A DNA stretch of 64,000 nt. It comes from Pseudomonadota bacterium (lineage in GTDB: Bacteria; Pseudomonadota; Alphaproteobacteria; Sphingomonadales; Sphingomonadaceae). Position 1 is the first letter of the stretch; the number at the start of each line of letters is the position of its first letter. Both the position numbers and the translations under genes were made by a program. Below the pieces are notes generated by a model. That model was not told the DNA's origin, did no database searches, and saw nothing but the letters and a program-made list of their open reading frames with translations. This document shows positions 52,579 through 61,164 of this stretch, in pieces. The stretch lies in NCBI GenBank assembly GCA_023433305.1, contig JAEZCZ010000104.1, positions 1 to 64,000 of the forward strand. The letters are read 5' to 3'.

Positions 52579-52989
52579 CTAAGTCCGATCGAGAAGCCGC
52601 TCGATGCTGTCGTCGGCCGTGCCCGCCTTGCCGTTATCGCTGCCGACTTCCTCTTCGAGCGAGGCGCGGATTTCCTCGATCTCGAGGTCGGGAAGGTGCT
52701 CGATCCCGATGAACTGCTCCCGCGCGTCCTGAAGCGCGCGAATCAGTTCGTCTAGCTTGGCCTGCATCGCGGCTGCATCACGGTTCTGAGAGTTCTGGAT
52801 CAGGAAAACCATCAGGAAGGTGACGATCGTGGTGCCGGTGTTGATCACCAGCTGCCAAGTGTCCGACCAGTTGAAGATCGGGCCGGTCACCGCCCAGACC
52901 ACGACGACAGTCACGGCAAGCAGGAACGCCAGCGGCTGCCCCACCAGGTGGGCGATGAAGGTCGCGATCCGAGTGAACAGGCGATCCAT
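52579..52989 (-). CDS. Low-affinity iron permease family protein (Fet4-like)
   Basis: This 136-residue protein matches the bacterial low-affinity iron permease family. Two membrane helices lie at about 17-38 and 47-66, with the conserved WQLVINTGTTIVTFLMVFLIQNSQNRDAAAMQAKLDELI between helix 2 and the tail. The C-terminal half is charged and includes ELIRALQDAREQFIGIEHLPD. Despite the family name, transport has not been shown for such short members. Convergent with the preceding small gene. Confidence 0.85.
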   Translation of the reverse strand: MDRLFTRIATFIAHLVGQPLAFLLAVTVVVVWAVTGPIFNWSDTWQLVINTGTTIVTFLMVFLIQNSQNRDAAAMQAKLDELIRALQDAREQFIGIEHLPDLEIEEIRASLEEEVGSDNGKAGTADDSIERLLDRT

Positions 52990-53029
52990 GCGGAAGGGAA
53001 AACCCGCACGAAACGAATTGGTGCCTCGG

Positions 53030-54160
53030 TTAGCGCGGCAGCACGGCGTCGAACGCTGCCGTCAGCCGTTCCAGGCTGGCGGGCACGTCCTTCAGCTTGT
53101 CCAGCCCGAACAGGCCGAGACGGAACGTCCGGTAGTCCGGTCCTTCATCCACCATCAGCGGCACCCCGGCCGCGATCTGCAGGCCCTGCGCGGCGAACTT
53201 CTTGCCGTTCTGGACGTCGGGATCGTCGGTGTAGCTGACCACCACGCCCGGCGCCTCGAACCCTTGAGCCGCGACCGAGCGCACGCCCCGCTGCGCGAGC
53301 ATCGCCCGCACCGCACGTCCCTGCTCCCACTGCGCTTCCTTGAGCTTGTCGAAGCCGATTTCCTTCGTTTCGATCATCGCCTGGTGGAATATGCGCAGCG
53401 CATCGGTCGGCATCGTCGCGTGATAGGCATGCCCGCCGCCGAGGTAGGCTTCCATGATCGCGTTCCATTTGTTGAGGTCCATCGCGAAGCTGGTCGATTG
53501 CGCGGCCTTGCAGCGCTCCAAGGCTTCATCGCTCAACATCACGAGCCCGGCCGAAGGCGGTGCCGACCAACCTTTCTGCGGGGCCGAGATCAGCACGTCG
53601 ACGCCAACCTCGCGCATGTCGACCCAGATCGCGCCCGAGGCGATGCAGTCGAGCACGAAGAGCGCGCCGACCTCGTGGGCCGCGGCGGCGGCCTGGCGGA
53701 TGTAGCCCTCAGGCAGGATCATGCCCGACGCGGTTTCGACATGCGGGGCGAAGACCACAGCGGGCTTCTCGGTCCGAATCGTCTCGACCACTTCATCGAT
53801 GGGCGCGGGTGCGAACGGGTCCTGCGGGCCATCGCCCTGTCGGCGTGCTTTGCGCACCACTTCGTCCGACGGAATCGAGCCGGCCTCGAAGATCTGCGTC
53901 CAGCGATAGGAGAAGAACCCGTTACGAATGACGAGCGCCTTCTTGCCCGTCACGAGCTGCCGCGCGACCGACTCCATCGCGTAGGTCCCACCGCCAGGGA
54001 TCACCACGGCGCGATGCGCGCCGTAGACCTCGCACAACGTCGCATGGATCTCGCGCATGACCTGCTGGAAGGCGAGGCTCATGTGGTTGAGCGATCGGTC
54101 GGTGAACACCACCGAGTATTCGAGCAGGCCTTCGGGATCGATGTCGTTGCGCAGCGCCAT
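53030..54160 (-). CDS. Class V pyridoxal-phosphate aminotransferase (alanine-glyoxylate type)
   Basis: About 376 residues. The fold type I class V pattern is clear: VVIPGGGTYAMESVARQL near 50 (phosphate-binding), ALFVLDCIASGAIWVDMREVGVDVLISAPQKGW near 175-210, where the Lys binds the cofactor, and the C-terminal FRLGLFG. Best matches by pattern are serine-glyoxylate / alanine-glyoxylate or serine-pyruvate aminotransferases; the amino donor is not certain. ATG 54160 is used, since longer frames begin with an Arg-rich tail. The next gene on the strand (M14 peptidase) ends 101 bases upstream. Confidence 0.82.
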   Translation of the reverse strand: MALRNDIDPEGLLEYSVVFTDRSLNHMSLAFQQVMREIHATLCEVYGAHRAVVIPGGGTYAMESVARQLVTGKKALVIRNGFFSYRWTQIFEAGSIPSDEVVRKARRQGDGPQDPFAPAPIDEVVETIRTEKPAVVFAPHVETASGMILPEGYIRQAAAAAHEVGALFVLDCIASGAIWVDMREVGVDVLISAPQKGWSAPPSAGLVMLSDEALERCKAAQSTSFAMDLNKWNAIMEAYLGGGHAYHATMPTDALRIFHQAMIETKEIGFDKLKEAQWEQGRAVRAMLAQRGVRSVAAQGFEAPGVVVSYTDDPDVQNGKKFAAQGLQIAAGVPLMVDEGPDYRTFRLGLFGLDKLKDVPASLERLTAAFDAVLPR

Positions 54161-54261
54161 TGGGGGAGGTCTCCTTCTGGCGCACCCGAAACACTCGATT
54201 GGCGCGCCAGTCAAATGCAGCGTGACGCGGCTCCGCGAGAAAGCGCGGAAGCCGATAAAGC

Positions 54262-55392
54262 TCAGCCCTCAAGCCACTCCGCGAGCGACGCCAGGCAGTC
54301 CCGGGCGAGCAGCTTGCTGCGTTCGGGGCTCCAGCCCTGCTCGGGATCGGGCAGGTCGGCATTGTCCTTGAACGGCATCTCGAGCGTCATCGAGCAGGCG
54401 CCGAATCGTTCGGCGAGCTGGTTGGTGCTCATCGTGAGGTTGGCCTTGCCCGGCTTCGACACCGCGTAGCCTTTGGTGGTTTGAAAATCCGGGCTGCGCC
54501 GCGCGAGAATCTGACGGAAGCGATAAAATTCGTCGCCGAGGGCGTCGGTCCACGAAGGGATGCCTTCGAACCCGGCGAGGAAGTTGGCCGGAATCGCTTC
54601 GTCACCGTGAACATCCATGGCGAACCGCACGCCGGTTGCGTCCATTGCGTTGCGCAGCGCCAGCACTTCGGGCGATTTCTCTGCGCTCGGCTCGGCCCAT
54701 TCGCGGTTGAGGTTTACCCCGGCCGCGTTGGTCCGCAGATGACCGCGGAAGGAACCGTCGGGATTGCAGTTCGGCACCACGTGGAGCCGGCATTTCTGCC
54801 GCAGCACGCGCGCGACCGGGTCTGCGGGATCGCACAGCGCTTCCAGCGCGCCTTCCATCCACCATTCGGCCATGCTCTCGCCGGGATGTTGCCGGGCGTA
54901 GAGCCAGACCGGAACCTCGCCCTCGCCGAGTTCGAGGCAGTCGATCGGCCGTCCGTCGAGGCTATGGCCCAGGCAACGATAGCTCACGCCATCGCTCGCC
55001 GCGGCTTCCGAGACGAGGTCGTGATGCCGCTCGAGCGAGTAGGGCGCGAAGTAGGCGAACCACGCCAGGTCGCCCTCCGGGACGTATCGGATCGTCAGCG
55101 TCCCGCCGTCTTCGTCGCGATCGAAGCTTGTCTCGGTGCGGCCCCACCAGCTGCGGTCTTCGGAAACGCAGGCGCGGTAATCGGTCCACCCGTCCGGGTA
55201 GGCCGAGCCGTTCAGGTCTCCGATCTTGAGCTCGAGCTCGCGCCCGGCCGCTCCGGCCACGCGGAAATGGAACCACTGGTAGAATTCGGAATGGTTGTCG
55301 CGCGGGATGCGCAGCCGCGCAGTGGCGCCCGAGACGGAGAGAACTTCGATATTGCCGCTGTCGAATGCCGCGTCGATGAGAATGTCGGTCAT
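54262..55392 (-). CDS. M14-family zinc carboxypeptidase (cytosolic CCP-like)
   Basis: About 376 residues. It has an N-terminal beta-sandwich domain (about 1-120, with WFHFRVAG) and a C-terminal M14 domain. Zinc ligands are ARQHPGESMAEWWMEG (H-x-x-E) and DVHGDEAIPANFLAG, the substrate-binding NCNPDGSFRGHLRTNAAGVNLNREW, and the catalytic Glu in CSMTLEMPFKD. This arrangement is that of cytosolic carboxypeptidase-like M14D enzymes. No signal peptide. ATG 55392 overlaps the stop of the DUF4136 lipoprotein gene (ATGA). Confidence 0.85.
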   Translation of the reverse strand: MTDILIDAAFDSGNIEVLSVSGATARLRIPRDNHSEFYQWFHFRVAGAAGRELELKIGDLNGSAYPDGWTDYRACVSEDRSWWGRTETSFDRDEDGGTLTIRYVPEGDLAWFAYFAPYSLERHHDLVSEAAASDGVSYRCLGHSLDGRPIDCLELGEGEVPVWLYARQHPGESMAEWWMEGALEALCDPADPVARVLRQKCRLHVVPNCNPDGSFRGHLRTNAAGVNLNREWAEPSAEKSPEVLALRNAMDATGVRFAMDVHGDEAIPANFLAGFEGIPSWTDALGDEFYRFRQILARRSPDFQTTKGYAVSKPGKANLTMSTNQLAERFGACSMTLEMPFKDNADLPDPEQGWSPERSKLLARDCLASLAEWLEG

Positions 55393-55979
55393 CGAACCTC
55401 GATAGTCTCGCCCGACCGGCCAGGAAACCCTGTGAACAGCGCATCGGCGAGCTTGGCCGCAGCCGCGCGCTGGTCGGCGAAATCGCTGTTGGTCGTCGCG
55501 GTGAAGCGTGCGCGGCCTTCCCATAGCGCGTCGCCGCCCGCGCTCGGACGGATCCTGACTTCGAGCTCGGTATCGATCTGGTCGGCTCTGCGATTGCCGC
55601 CGAGATTGATGCCAACGCCGACCCCGACACCCGAGCCGTAGGAACCGGTCGAGCCTCCCACACCGACATTTACCGGCGAGCGGCCGCCGCCCGATCGCGC
55701 GGTGAAGCGCTCCACGCGGATTTCGGCAACCTGCGCTCCGCCGTCGGGGGTCACGGTATAGCCGAGTTGCGCCAGCTCTTCCGCCACTGCCGTCTGGAAC
55801 GCCGCATATTCCCAGGAGCCCGCGTCCTCGCCGGGCGCAGCACGAACGGCGATCGGACCGGTTCCGAGCAGCGACGTCTGCCCGCCGGTAAAGCGAGTCA
55901 CCTCGACGGGCGAGACATAGGCGGGCGTGGCGCAGCCGGCGAGCAGGGCGAGCGGGGCGAGGGCGGCAAGGAATCTCAT
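55389..55979 (-). CDS. DUF4136 lipoprotein
   Basis: This 196-residue protein begins with a lipoprotein signal (LALLAGC). The mature domain fits DUF4136: SWEYAAFQTAVAEELAQLGYTV, a Gly/Ser-rich loop (SGGGRSPVNVGVGGSTGSYG) and the LEVRIRP...LWEGRARF strand pair near the end. These proteins sit in the inner leaflet of the outer membrane; function unknown. Its stop overlaps the M14 gene's start, so the two are co-translated. Divergent from galE with 66 bases between. Confidence 0.82.
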   Translation of the reverse strand: MRFLAALAPLALLAGCATPAYVSPVEVTRFTGGQTSLLGTGPIAVRAAPGEDAGSWEYAAFQTAVAEELAQLGYTVTPDGGAQVAEIRVERFTARSGGGRSPVNVGVGGSTGSYGSGVGVGVGINLGGNRRADQIDTELEVRIRPSAGGDALWEGRARFTATTNSDFADQRAAAAKLADALFTGFPGRSGETIEVR

Positions 55980-56045
55980 GCCTCGGGAACGCCCGAGACG
56001 CGCAAGGGTTGCACGGGCCCGCGAAGCGACCTAGCTCCCCCGCCC

Positions 56046-57044
56046 ATGAGGGTTCCCGTACTCGTCACAGGCGGTGCCGGCTACATCGGCAGCCATGCCG
56101 TGCTGGCACTGCTCGACGCCGGCTGGTCCGTGGCCGTGGTCGACAATCTCACTACCGGCTTCCGCTTCGCCGTGCCCGAGGGCGTCGCCTTCTACGAAGG
56201 CGACATCGAGGATTCGGCTCTTCTGGCACGCATCTTCGCAGATCAGGGGACGCGGGCGATCATGCACTTCGCCGGTTCGATCGTCGTGCCGGAATCGGTC
56301 GAGAACCCGCTCAAGTACTATCACAACAACACCGTGAAGAGCCGCGCCCTCATCGAAGCGGCCGTCGCTGCAGGCGTCCCGCATTTCATCTTCTCGAGCA
56401 CCGCCGCGACGTACGGCATCCCCGAGGTCTCGCCGGTTACCGAAGGCACGCCGAAGCAGCCGATCAATCCCTATGGCTGGTCCAAGTTGATGACCGAGCA
56501 GATGCTCGCGGACACCGCCACCGCGCATCCCCTGAACTACTGCGCGCTGCGCTATTTCAACGTCGCTGGCGCCGACCCGCAAGGGCGAAGCGGCCAGTCG
56601 ACCGCCGGCGCAACGCACCTCATCAAGGTCGCGGTCGAGGCGGCGCTCGGCAAGAGAGCCAGCGTCTCGGTGTTCGGCACGGACTACGACACGCCTGACG
56701 GCACCGGCGTGCGCGATTATATCCATGTCAGCGATCTTGCCGCAGCGCACGTGCTCGCGCTCGAAGCGCTGCTCGCTGAGCCGCGGCGCTCGCTGACGAT
56801 GAATTGCGGCTATGGCCGGGGCTTTTCGGTGCTCGAGGTGCTCGACGCGGTCGACCGCGTCACCAATCTCAAGATCGAGCGGGTCATGGAGGCGCGCCGC
56901 GCGGGCGATCCCGATTCGCTTGTCTCTGACCCTTCGCTGCTCAAACAGACGCTGCCGTGGCAACCCCGGCATGACCGGCTCGACGAGATCGTCTCCCACG
57001 CGCTCGCGTGGGAACGCAAGCTGTCCGACCTGCGCGGTGCTTGA
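56046..57044 (+). CDS. galE: UDP-glucose 4-epimerase
   Basis: This 332-residue protein has the NAD Rossmann motif VTGGAGYIGSHAVLALL at the start, the catalytic Ser/Thr region FSSTAATYG, and the Y-x-x-x-K pair in NPYGWSKLMTEQML (about 145-158). RYFNVAGADPQGRSGQ and VRDYIHVSDLAAAHVLAL are GalE signatures. It interconverts UDP-glucose and UDP-galactose for surface polysaccharide. ATG 56046 gives the standard length. Close relatives act on UDP-GlcNAc or UDP-glucuronate, and the substrate is not proven. Confidence 0.92.
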   Translation: MRVPVLVTGGAGYIGSHAVLALLDAGWSVAVVDNLTTGFRFAVPEGVAFYEGDIEDSALLARIFADQGTRAIMHFAGSIVVPESVENPLKYYHNNTVKSRALIEAAVAAGVPHFIFSSTAATYGIPEVSPVTEGTPKQPINPYGWSKLMTEQMLADTATAHPLNYCALRYFNVAGADPQGRSGQSTAGATHLIKVAVEAALGKRASVSVFGTDYDTPDGTGVRDYIHVSDLAAAHVLALEALLAEPRRSLTMNCGYGRGFSVLEVLDAVDRVTNLKIERVMEARRAGDPDSLVSDPSLLKQTLPWQPRHDRLDEIVSHALAWERKLSDLRGA

Positions 57045-57129
57045 CTTGATCCCGTCGCGCGCATAGGGCGCGCCTCGTAATTCCGGCACCGGGGTGTCCC
57101 TGGTGCCGCACTTTTTTGGAAATGCCGTC

Positions 57130-57255
57130 ATGAAGATCGTCAACAGCCTGAAGTCGCTCAAGGGCCGCCATCGGGACAACCGCGTGATCCGTCGCCGCGG
57201 CCGGGTCTACGTGATCAACAAGACCAACCGCCGCTTCAAGGCGCGCCAGGGTTGA
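57130..57255 (+). CDS. ykgO: 50S ribosomal protein L36, zinc-free paralogue type
   Basis: This 41-residue protein (MKIVNSLKSLKGRHRDNRVIRR...) is L36 of the YkgO/RpmJ2 kind. The normal zinc-binding Cys/His set is absent and the chain is basic, as in the alternative form. It is a stand-alone gene with a terminator 43 bases downstream. In alphaproteobacteria this is the usual L36. Too short for most automated callers. Confidence 0.93.
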   Translation: MKIVNSLKSLKGRHRDNRVIRRRGRVYVINKTNRRFKARQG

Positions 57256-57297
57256 TTCGCGTTCCGTCGCGATTCGTTCGCGGCATTGGCATAAGGG

Positions 57298-57325
57298 AAG
57301 GCCTCCGAGCAGTCGGGGGCCTTTT
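57298..57325 (+). terminator. Intrinsic terminator of the L36 gene
   Basis: AAGGCCTCCGA (57298-57308) pairs with TCGGGGGCCTT (57313-57323), one G-T pair, with a 4-base loop GCAG and a TTTT tail to 57325. It ends three bases before the next start codon. Confidence 0.85.
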
Positions 57326-57327
57326 GC

Positions 57328-57960
57328 ATGCCTGATGATCTCCAGGCCCCAATTCCACCACAAGCTGTCGTGTTCGACGTCGGCAAGGTGCTGTACGAAT
57401 GGGACCTGCGCCATCTCTATGCAAAGCTGATCGACGATCCGGCTGAACTCGACTGGTTCCTCGCGAACGTCGTCACGGTCGATTGGCACTTCCGCCACGA
57501 TGCAGGCCATCCGCTCGAACAGAGCGTGCCGGAACTCAAGGCGAAGTTCCCCGAGCATGCGGACTTGATCGATGCGTATGTGCCGCGCTTCAACGAAACG
57601 CTGCCCCATCCGGTCCCGGGCTCGCTCGAGCTGGTCGAGCGGCTTGCCGAGCGCGATGTCCCCCTGTTCGCGCTGACCAACTTCGGCGGCGAATTCTTCC
57701 GCGAGTTCCGCGCGAAGTCGCCGGTGTTCAGGCATTTCCGCGACGTAGTCGTCTCGGGCGACGAGAAATGCGTGAAGCCCGACCCGCGCATCTACGAAAT
57801 TGCCGAGCGCCGCTTCGGTTATGCACCCGAAACGTTGTTCTTCACCGACGACAACTCGCACAACATCGAGGCCGCCGCCGCACGCGGCTGGCAGACGCAT
57901 CTCTTCACCGACGCCGCGCGGCTCAAGGTTGCCCTCATCGAACGCGGCCTGCTGACTTGA
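57328..57960 (+). CDS. HAD-superfamily hydrolase, YihX-like
   Basis: This 210-residue phosphatase-type HAD protein has motif I as VVFDVGKVLYEWD (nucleophile Asp followed by V-G rather than the usual x-D, as in YihX relatives), motif II FALTNFG, motif III KPDPRIYEIAE and motif IV FFTDDNSHNIEAA. Substrate is likely a small sugar phosphate. The ATG at 57328 follows the L36 terminator's T-run directly, with no ribosome site, so translation may be leaderless or a later start is used. Confidence 0.82.
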   Translation: MPDDLQAPIPPQAVVFDVGKVLYEWDLRHLYAKLIDDPAELDWFLANVVTVDWHFRHDAGHPLEQSVPELKAKFPEHADLIDAYVPRFNETLPHPVPGSLELVERLAERDVPLFALTNFGGEFFREFRAKSPVFRHFRDVVVSGDEKCVKPDPRIYEIAERRFGYAPETLFFTDDNSHNIEAAAARGWQTHLFTDAARLKVALIERGLLT

Positions 57961-58000
57961 AAAGAAAGGCCCCCGCGCGGGGGGGGGAAGCGCGGGGGCC
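57961..58000. terminator. Long GC-rich terminator hairpin
   Basis: GGCCCCCGCGC (57969-57979) and GCGCGGGGGCC (57990-58000) make a perfect 11-base stem. It starts just after the HAD stop, and in the opposite direction it is followed by TTTCTTTT (complement of 57961-57968), so it should terminate the minus-strand gene at 58052-58366 best, and the HAD transcript too. Confidence 0.75.
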
Positions 58001-58051
58001 TAGTCTGCGTCCCGAATGGAGGGGGGAGAGGGACGCGGGGAAATCGGGGAG

Positions 58052-58366
58052 CTACTTGTGGTCCTGGTTGCAGGTCGCGAGGTCTGCGGCGTTCAGCTCC
58101 GCCTGGCTCGACCTGAACTTGGTTGCCGGCTGGCCGACCTTGCGGGAGAGCTTGCGGCAAGCGACCGCGGGGCGCGGATCCACACCGCGGCTGACGCAGG
58201 CACTGGCGCCGCAGCTCCAAGTCCGGCCGGAGATGATGACGGTCTCGGCACTCTTGAACGACGCTGCAAACTCGGCCCGCATCGTTTCCGACTGCGCCAC
58301 AGCGGGAGCGCCGACGAGCGCGGCGGTGGTCAATCCCACGGCGAGAAACGGCAGCAATCGGGCCAT
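58052..58366 (-). CDS. CC_3452-like small secreted protein
   Basis: This 104-residue protein has a signal peptide (ending GAPAVAQ) and a short mature part matching the alphaproteobacterial CC_3452 family: VIISGRTWSCGASAC near 45-59, then RPAVACRKLSRKVGQ and the final LNAADLATCN. Four Cys suggest two disulfides. Function unknown. ATG 58366 is chosen for the AAGGAT eight bases upstream; an ATG at 58387 lacks a site. Divergent from the HxlR gene, with the HxlR promoter between. Confidence 0.72.
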   Translation of the reverse strand: MARLLPFLAVGLTTAALVGAPAVAQSETMRAEFAASFKSAETVIISGRTWSCGASACVSRGVDPRPAVACRKLSRKVGQPATKFRSSQAELNAADLATCNQDHK

Positions 58367-58489
58367 CGCGATATCCTTTGCAGACATCAATGTTAGTTGC
58401 GAATCGCCACTTAAAATGGTGAGTTGCAAAATGCAACGGGAAATGCCGTGCCGCTTGGCGGCGAGCAAATCCGCAGTAGGATAGCTACG

Positions 58490-58936
58490 ATGCTACGCGA
58501 GACCTTGCGCGATCTGTCCGGCAGCGGCCTTCCGCTCGCGCTCGAAGTCATGGGGGAACGCTGGTCGTTCATGATCCTGCGCGCCGCCTTCAACAAGCTT
58601 CGGCACTTCGAAGAAATCCAGGCGGAGCTGGGTATCGCCCGGAATATCCTCTCCAATCGACTATCCAAGCTGGTCGATCACGGCGTGCTCGAACGAATCC
58701 CTTGCGAGCACGATCGTCGCAAGGTCGAATACCGGCTGACCGAGAAGGGCAGCGATCTCCTACCCGCGATGCTCGCGCTGCGGCAGTGGGGGGAGAAATA
58801 CACCACGCGACCGCCCTCTAACCTCGTGCTCGTCGACGCGCGTGACGGCAAGCCGATCGCGCCGATCGGTATTCGCGCCGCGGACGGCCGCGACATCGGC
58901 TGGCACGACCTCGCCTGGCAGGACCGGTCGGCCTGA
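58490..58936 (+). CDS. HxlR-family transcriptional regulator
   Basis: This 148-residue winged-helix protein fits HxlR: ALEVMGERWSFMILRAAFNKLRHFEEIQAELGIARNILSNRLSKLVDHGVLERIPCEHDRRKVEYRLTEKGSDLLPAMLALRQWGEKY. A single Cys (in RIPCEHDRR) could be redox-sensing, as in HypR-like members; that is inference. ATG 58490 follows AGTAGGATAG. The target may be its divergent neighbour at 58052. Confidence 0.88.
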   Translation: MLRETLRDLSGSGLPLALEVMGERWSFMILRAAFNKLRHFEEIQAELGIARNILSNRLSKLVDHGVLERIPCEHDRRKVEYRLTEKGSDLLPAMLALRQWGEKYTTRPPSNLVLVDARDGKPIAPIGIRAADGRDIGWHDLAWQDRSA

Positions 58937-58950
58937 CCGGCCTCGGCGGG

Positions 58951-59454
58951 TCAGCGAACCCGCCGGACCCGCACCGCTGCCTGCCCCTGGTACCGCATCA
59001 GATAGCTACCCATCGACGCGCTCCGGATCTCCACCGAGGCCCCGGGGCGCGGCGGGTTGTAGGCCAGCGACACGCCTTCCACGAACTGCCACTGCGCGCC
59101 ATCCTCGAGCGTCACGAGGTGAATCCCCGGCTCTCGCTCGACCGAAGCGACCACCGTGGCCTCGATCGAATCGGCCTCGGCCTGCGCCGTCACGCGCTCG
59201 GGCTGCGACGACCGCGCCCGCGGAACCTGCTCGCTCCCCAACCCGCGCGGCCCGGCGGCGGCCTGCGGCGCGGGCTCCTCGCTGGCGGAGAGCGCATCGT
59301 AGCACGCCACGCGCGCGTCGATCTCGGCGATCGTTGCACAAGCGCGCAGCTCGCCGCGAAGCGCCGCCTCGCCTTGAGCCGTGGCTGGCACGGCGGCCGC
59401 AACGGCGGTCGAGCCCAATATCATCGCCAAAACCGCCCGGTACCCCATCGTCAC
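58951..59454 (-). CDS. Secreted protein of unknown function
   Basis: This 167-residue protein has a signal peptide (ending VPATAQG) and an early pattern C-x6-DARVACYD (two Cys, about 39-51), seen in several secreted bacterial proteins but not diagnostic. The C-terminal half is beta-rich (GIHLVTLEDGAQWQFVEGVSLAYNPPRPG), resembling a small OB or SH3-like domain. It lies 77 bases downstream of yifB on the same strand. Confidence 0.55.
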   Translation of the reverse strand: MTMGYRAVLAMILGSTAVAAAVPATAQGEAALRGELRACATIAEIDARVACYDALSASEEPAPQAAAGPRGLGSEQVPRARSSQPERVTAQAEADSIEATVVASVEREPGIHLVTLEDGAQWQFVEGVSLAYNPPRPGASVEIRSASMGSYLMRYQGQAAVRVRRVR

Positions 59455-59531
59455 GCTCCCAACTGGTGCGGCCCGCCGGCCGTCTTGGGCGCCGCTCTAT
59501 CAGACGTCCCGCCGGCGCCCAAGCGCTCGCG

Positions 59532-61028
59532 TCAGGCTCGCGGCGCCTGCCGGCGATAGCTCAGCGCCTCCGCCACGTGGATACGCCCGACCTGCTCCGC
59601 CCCGGCAAGGTCCGCGATCGTCCGCGCCACGCGCAACATGCGGGTGTAACCGCGCGCCGACAGCCGCATCGCTTCGGCCGCCTGGAGCAGCAGCTTGCGC
59701 CCCGGCTCGTCGGGCGTCGCGTGCGCTTCGAGCGCGTCGCCATCGAGCTCCGCGTTCGAGCGAATGCCCCGCGCGGTCTGGCGGGAGCGTGCAGCGCCGA
59801 CGCGGACGGCGACCTCGGCCGAGCCTTCGGCCGGCGGGGGCAGGGCGAGATCGGCGGCGCTCACCGGATCGACCTCGACGTGCAAGTCGATCCGGTCGAG
59901 CAGCGGGCCCGAGACCTTGCCCTGGTAATCGGCGGCACAGCGCGGCGCGCGGCTGCAGGCGAGGGCGGGATCGCCGAGGTGCCCGCACCGGCAAGGGTTC
60001 ATCGCCGCGACGAGCTGCACGCGCGCCGGATAGCTCACGTGCGCATTGGCGCGCGCGACGTCGACTTTGCCGGTCTCCAGCGGCTGGCGCAGCGAATCGA
60101 GCACGGCGCGCTGGAACTCGGGCAACTCGTCGAGGAACAGCACCCCGAGATGCGCGAGGCTCACCTCGCCCGGTCGCACGCGCAGCCCGCCACCGGTCAG
60201 CGCCGCCATCGAGGCCGAATGATGCGGCGCGCGAAACGGACGCGCCCGGCTTATCCGCCCGCCTTCGAGCGTGCCAGCGACCGACGCGACCATGCTCACC
60301 TCGAGCGCTTCCGCCGGCGAGAGCGGAGGGAGGATTCCCGGAAGGCAACTCGCCAGTAGGCTCTTGCCCGCGCCAGGCGGCCCGATCATCAACAGGTTGT
60401 GCCCGCCGGCCGCCGCGATCTCGAGCGCGCGCTTGGCGGTCTCCTGGCCCTTCACCTGCCTGAGGTCGGGGCCGTGGACGGGCTCCTCCACTTCGCCCGC
60501 CTGGGGCTCGGGCAACCGCTGCGCCCCTTTGAGGTGGTTGAGCAGCGCGACCACGCTCGGCGCCGCGATCACTGGCACCCCGCTGGCCCACCGTGCCTCG
60601 GCGCCCTGGCCGGCGGGACAGATCAGCCCTTTCTCCTGCTCGCTTGCGTGCAGCGCAGCCAGCAAGACGCCCGGCGACGCGGCTATCCGGCCGTCGAGCG
60701 CAAGCTCCCCGACCGCGATCCAGTCGGTCAACTGCTCGGCATCGGTCACGCCCATGGCCGCCAGCAGGGCGAGCGCGATCGGCAGGTCGTAATGGCTGCC
60801 TTCCTTCGGCAGGTCGGCGGGCGAGAGGTTGATCGTGATCCGCTTGGGCGGCAGCGACAGCCCCATCGCGGCGAGCGCGGCCTGGACCCGCTCGCGGCTT
60901 TCTCCGACCGCCTTGTCCGGCAGCCCGACGATCATGAAGCGCGGCATGCCCGCCGCCACCTGGCACTGCACCTCGACCGGCCGCGCCTCCAGCCCGAGAT
61001 ATGCCACCGTCGAAACGAGTGCGACCAC
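59532..61028 (-). CDS. comM: YifB/ComM-type AAA+ ATPase (Mg-chelatase-like)
   Basis: This 498-residue protein is the DNA branch-migration helicase ComM (YifB). An N-terminal Lon-like domain (about 1-165: YLGLEARPVEVQCQVAAGMP, INLSPADLPKEGSHYDLPIAL) precedes the Mg-chelatase AAA module with Walker A GPPGAGKS (about 217), Walker B VLFLDELPEF (about 292) and CRCGHLGDPALACSRAPRC (Cys-rich insert). It helps integrate transformed DNA in competent bacteria. A single gene, divergent from a ClpP-like secreted protein. Confidence 0.93.
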   Translation of the reverse strand: MVALVSTVAYLGLEARPVEVQCQVAAGMPRFMIVGLPDKAVGESRERVQAALAAMGLSLPPKRITINLSPADLPKEGSHYDLPIALALLAAMGVTDAEQLTDWIAVGELALDGRIAASPGVLLAALHASEQEKGLICPAGQGAEARWASGVPVIAAPSVVALLNHLKGAQRLPEPQAGEVEEPVHGPDLRQVKGQETAKRALEIAAAGGHNLLMIGPPGAGKSLLASCLPGILPPLSPAEALEVSMVASVAGTLEGGRISRARPFRAPHHSASMAALTGGGLRVRPGEVSLAHLGVLFLDELPEFQRAVLDSLRQPLETGKVDVARANAHVSYPARVQLVAAMNPCRCGHLGDPALACSRAPRCAADYQGKVSGPLLDRIDLHVEVDPVSAADLALPPPAEGSAEVAVRVGAARSRQTARGIRSNAELDGDALEAHATPDEPGRKLLLQAAEAMRLSARGYTRMLRVARTIADLAGAEQVGRIHVAEALSYRRQAPRA

Positions 61029-61164
61029 GTGTTTCCCCCTATCCCCCTGCGGTTGATAGCGGGGCGCGGACCCGTGTCGAGCGGGGATGCATCCATCTTG
61101 GGTAAGAGCGCGGAAACCCTGTTCCTTGAGAGATGGTCAGGGGCGGCGGGCGCAGCCTGCCCTC

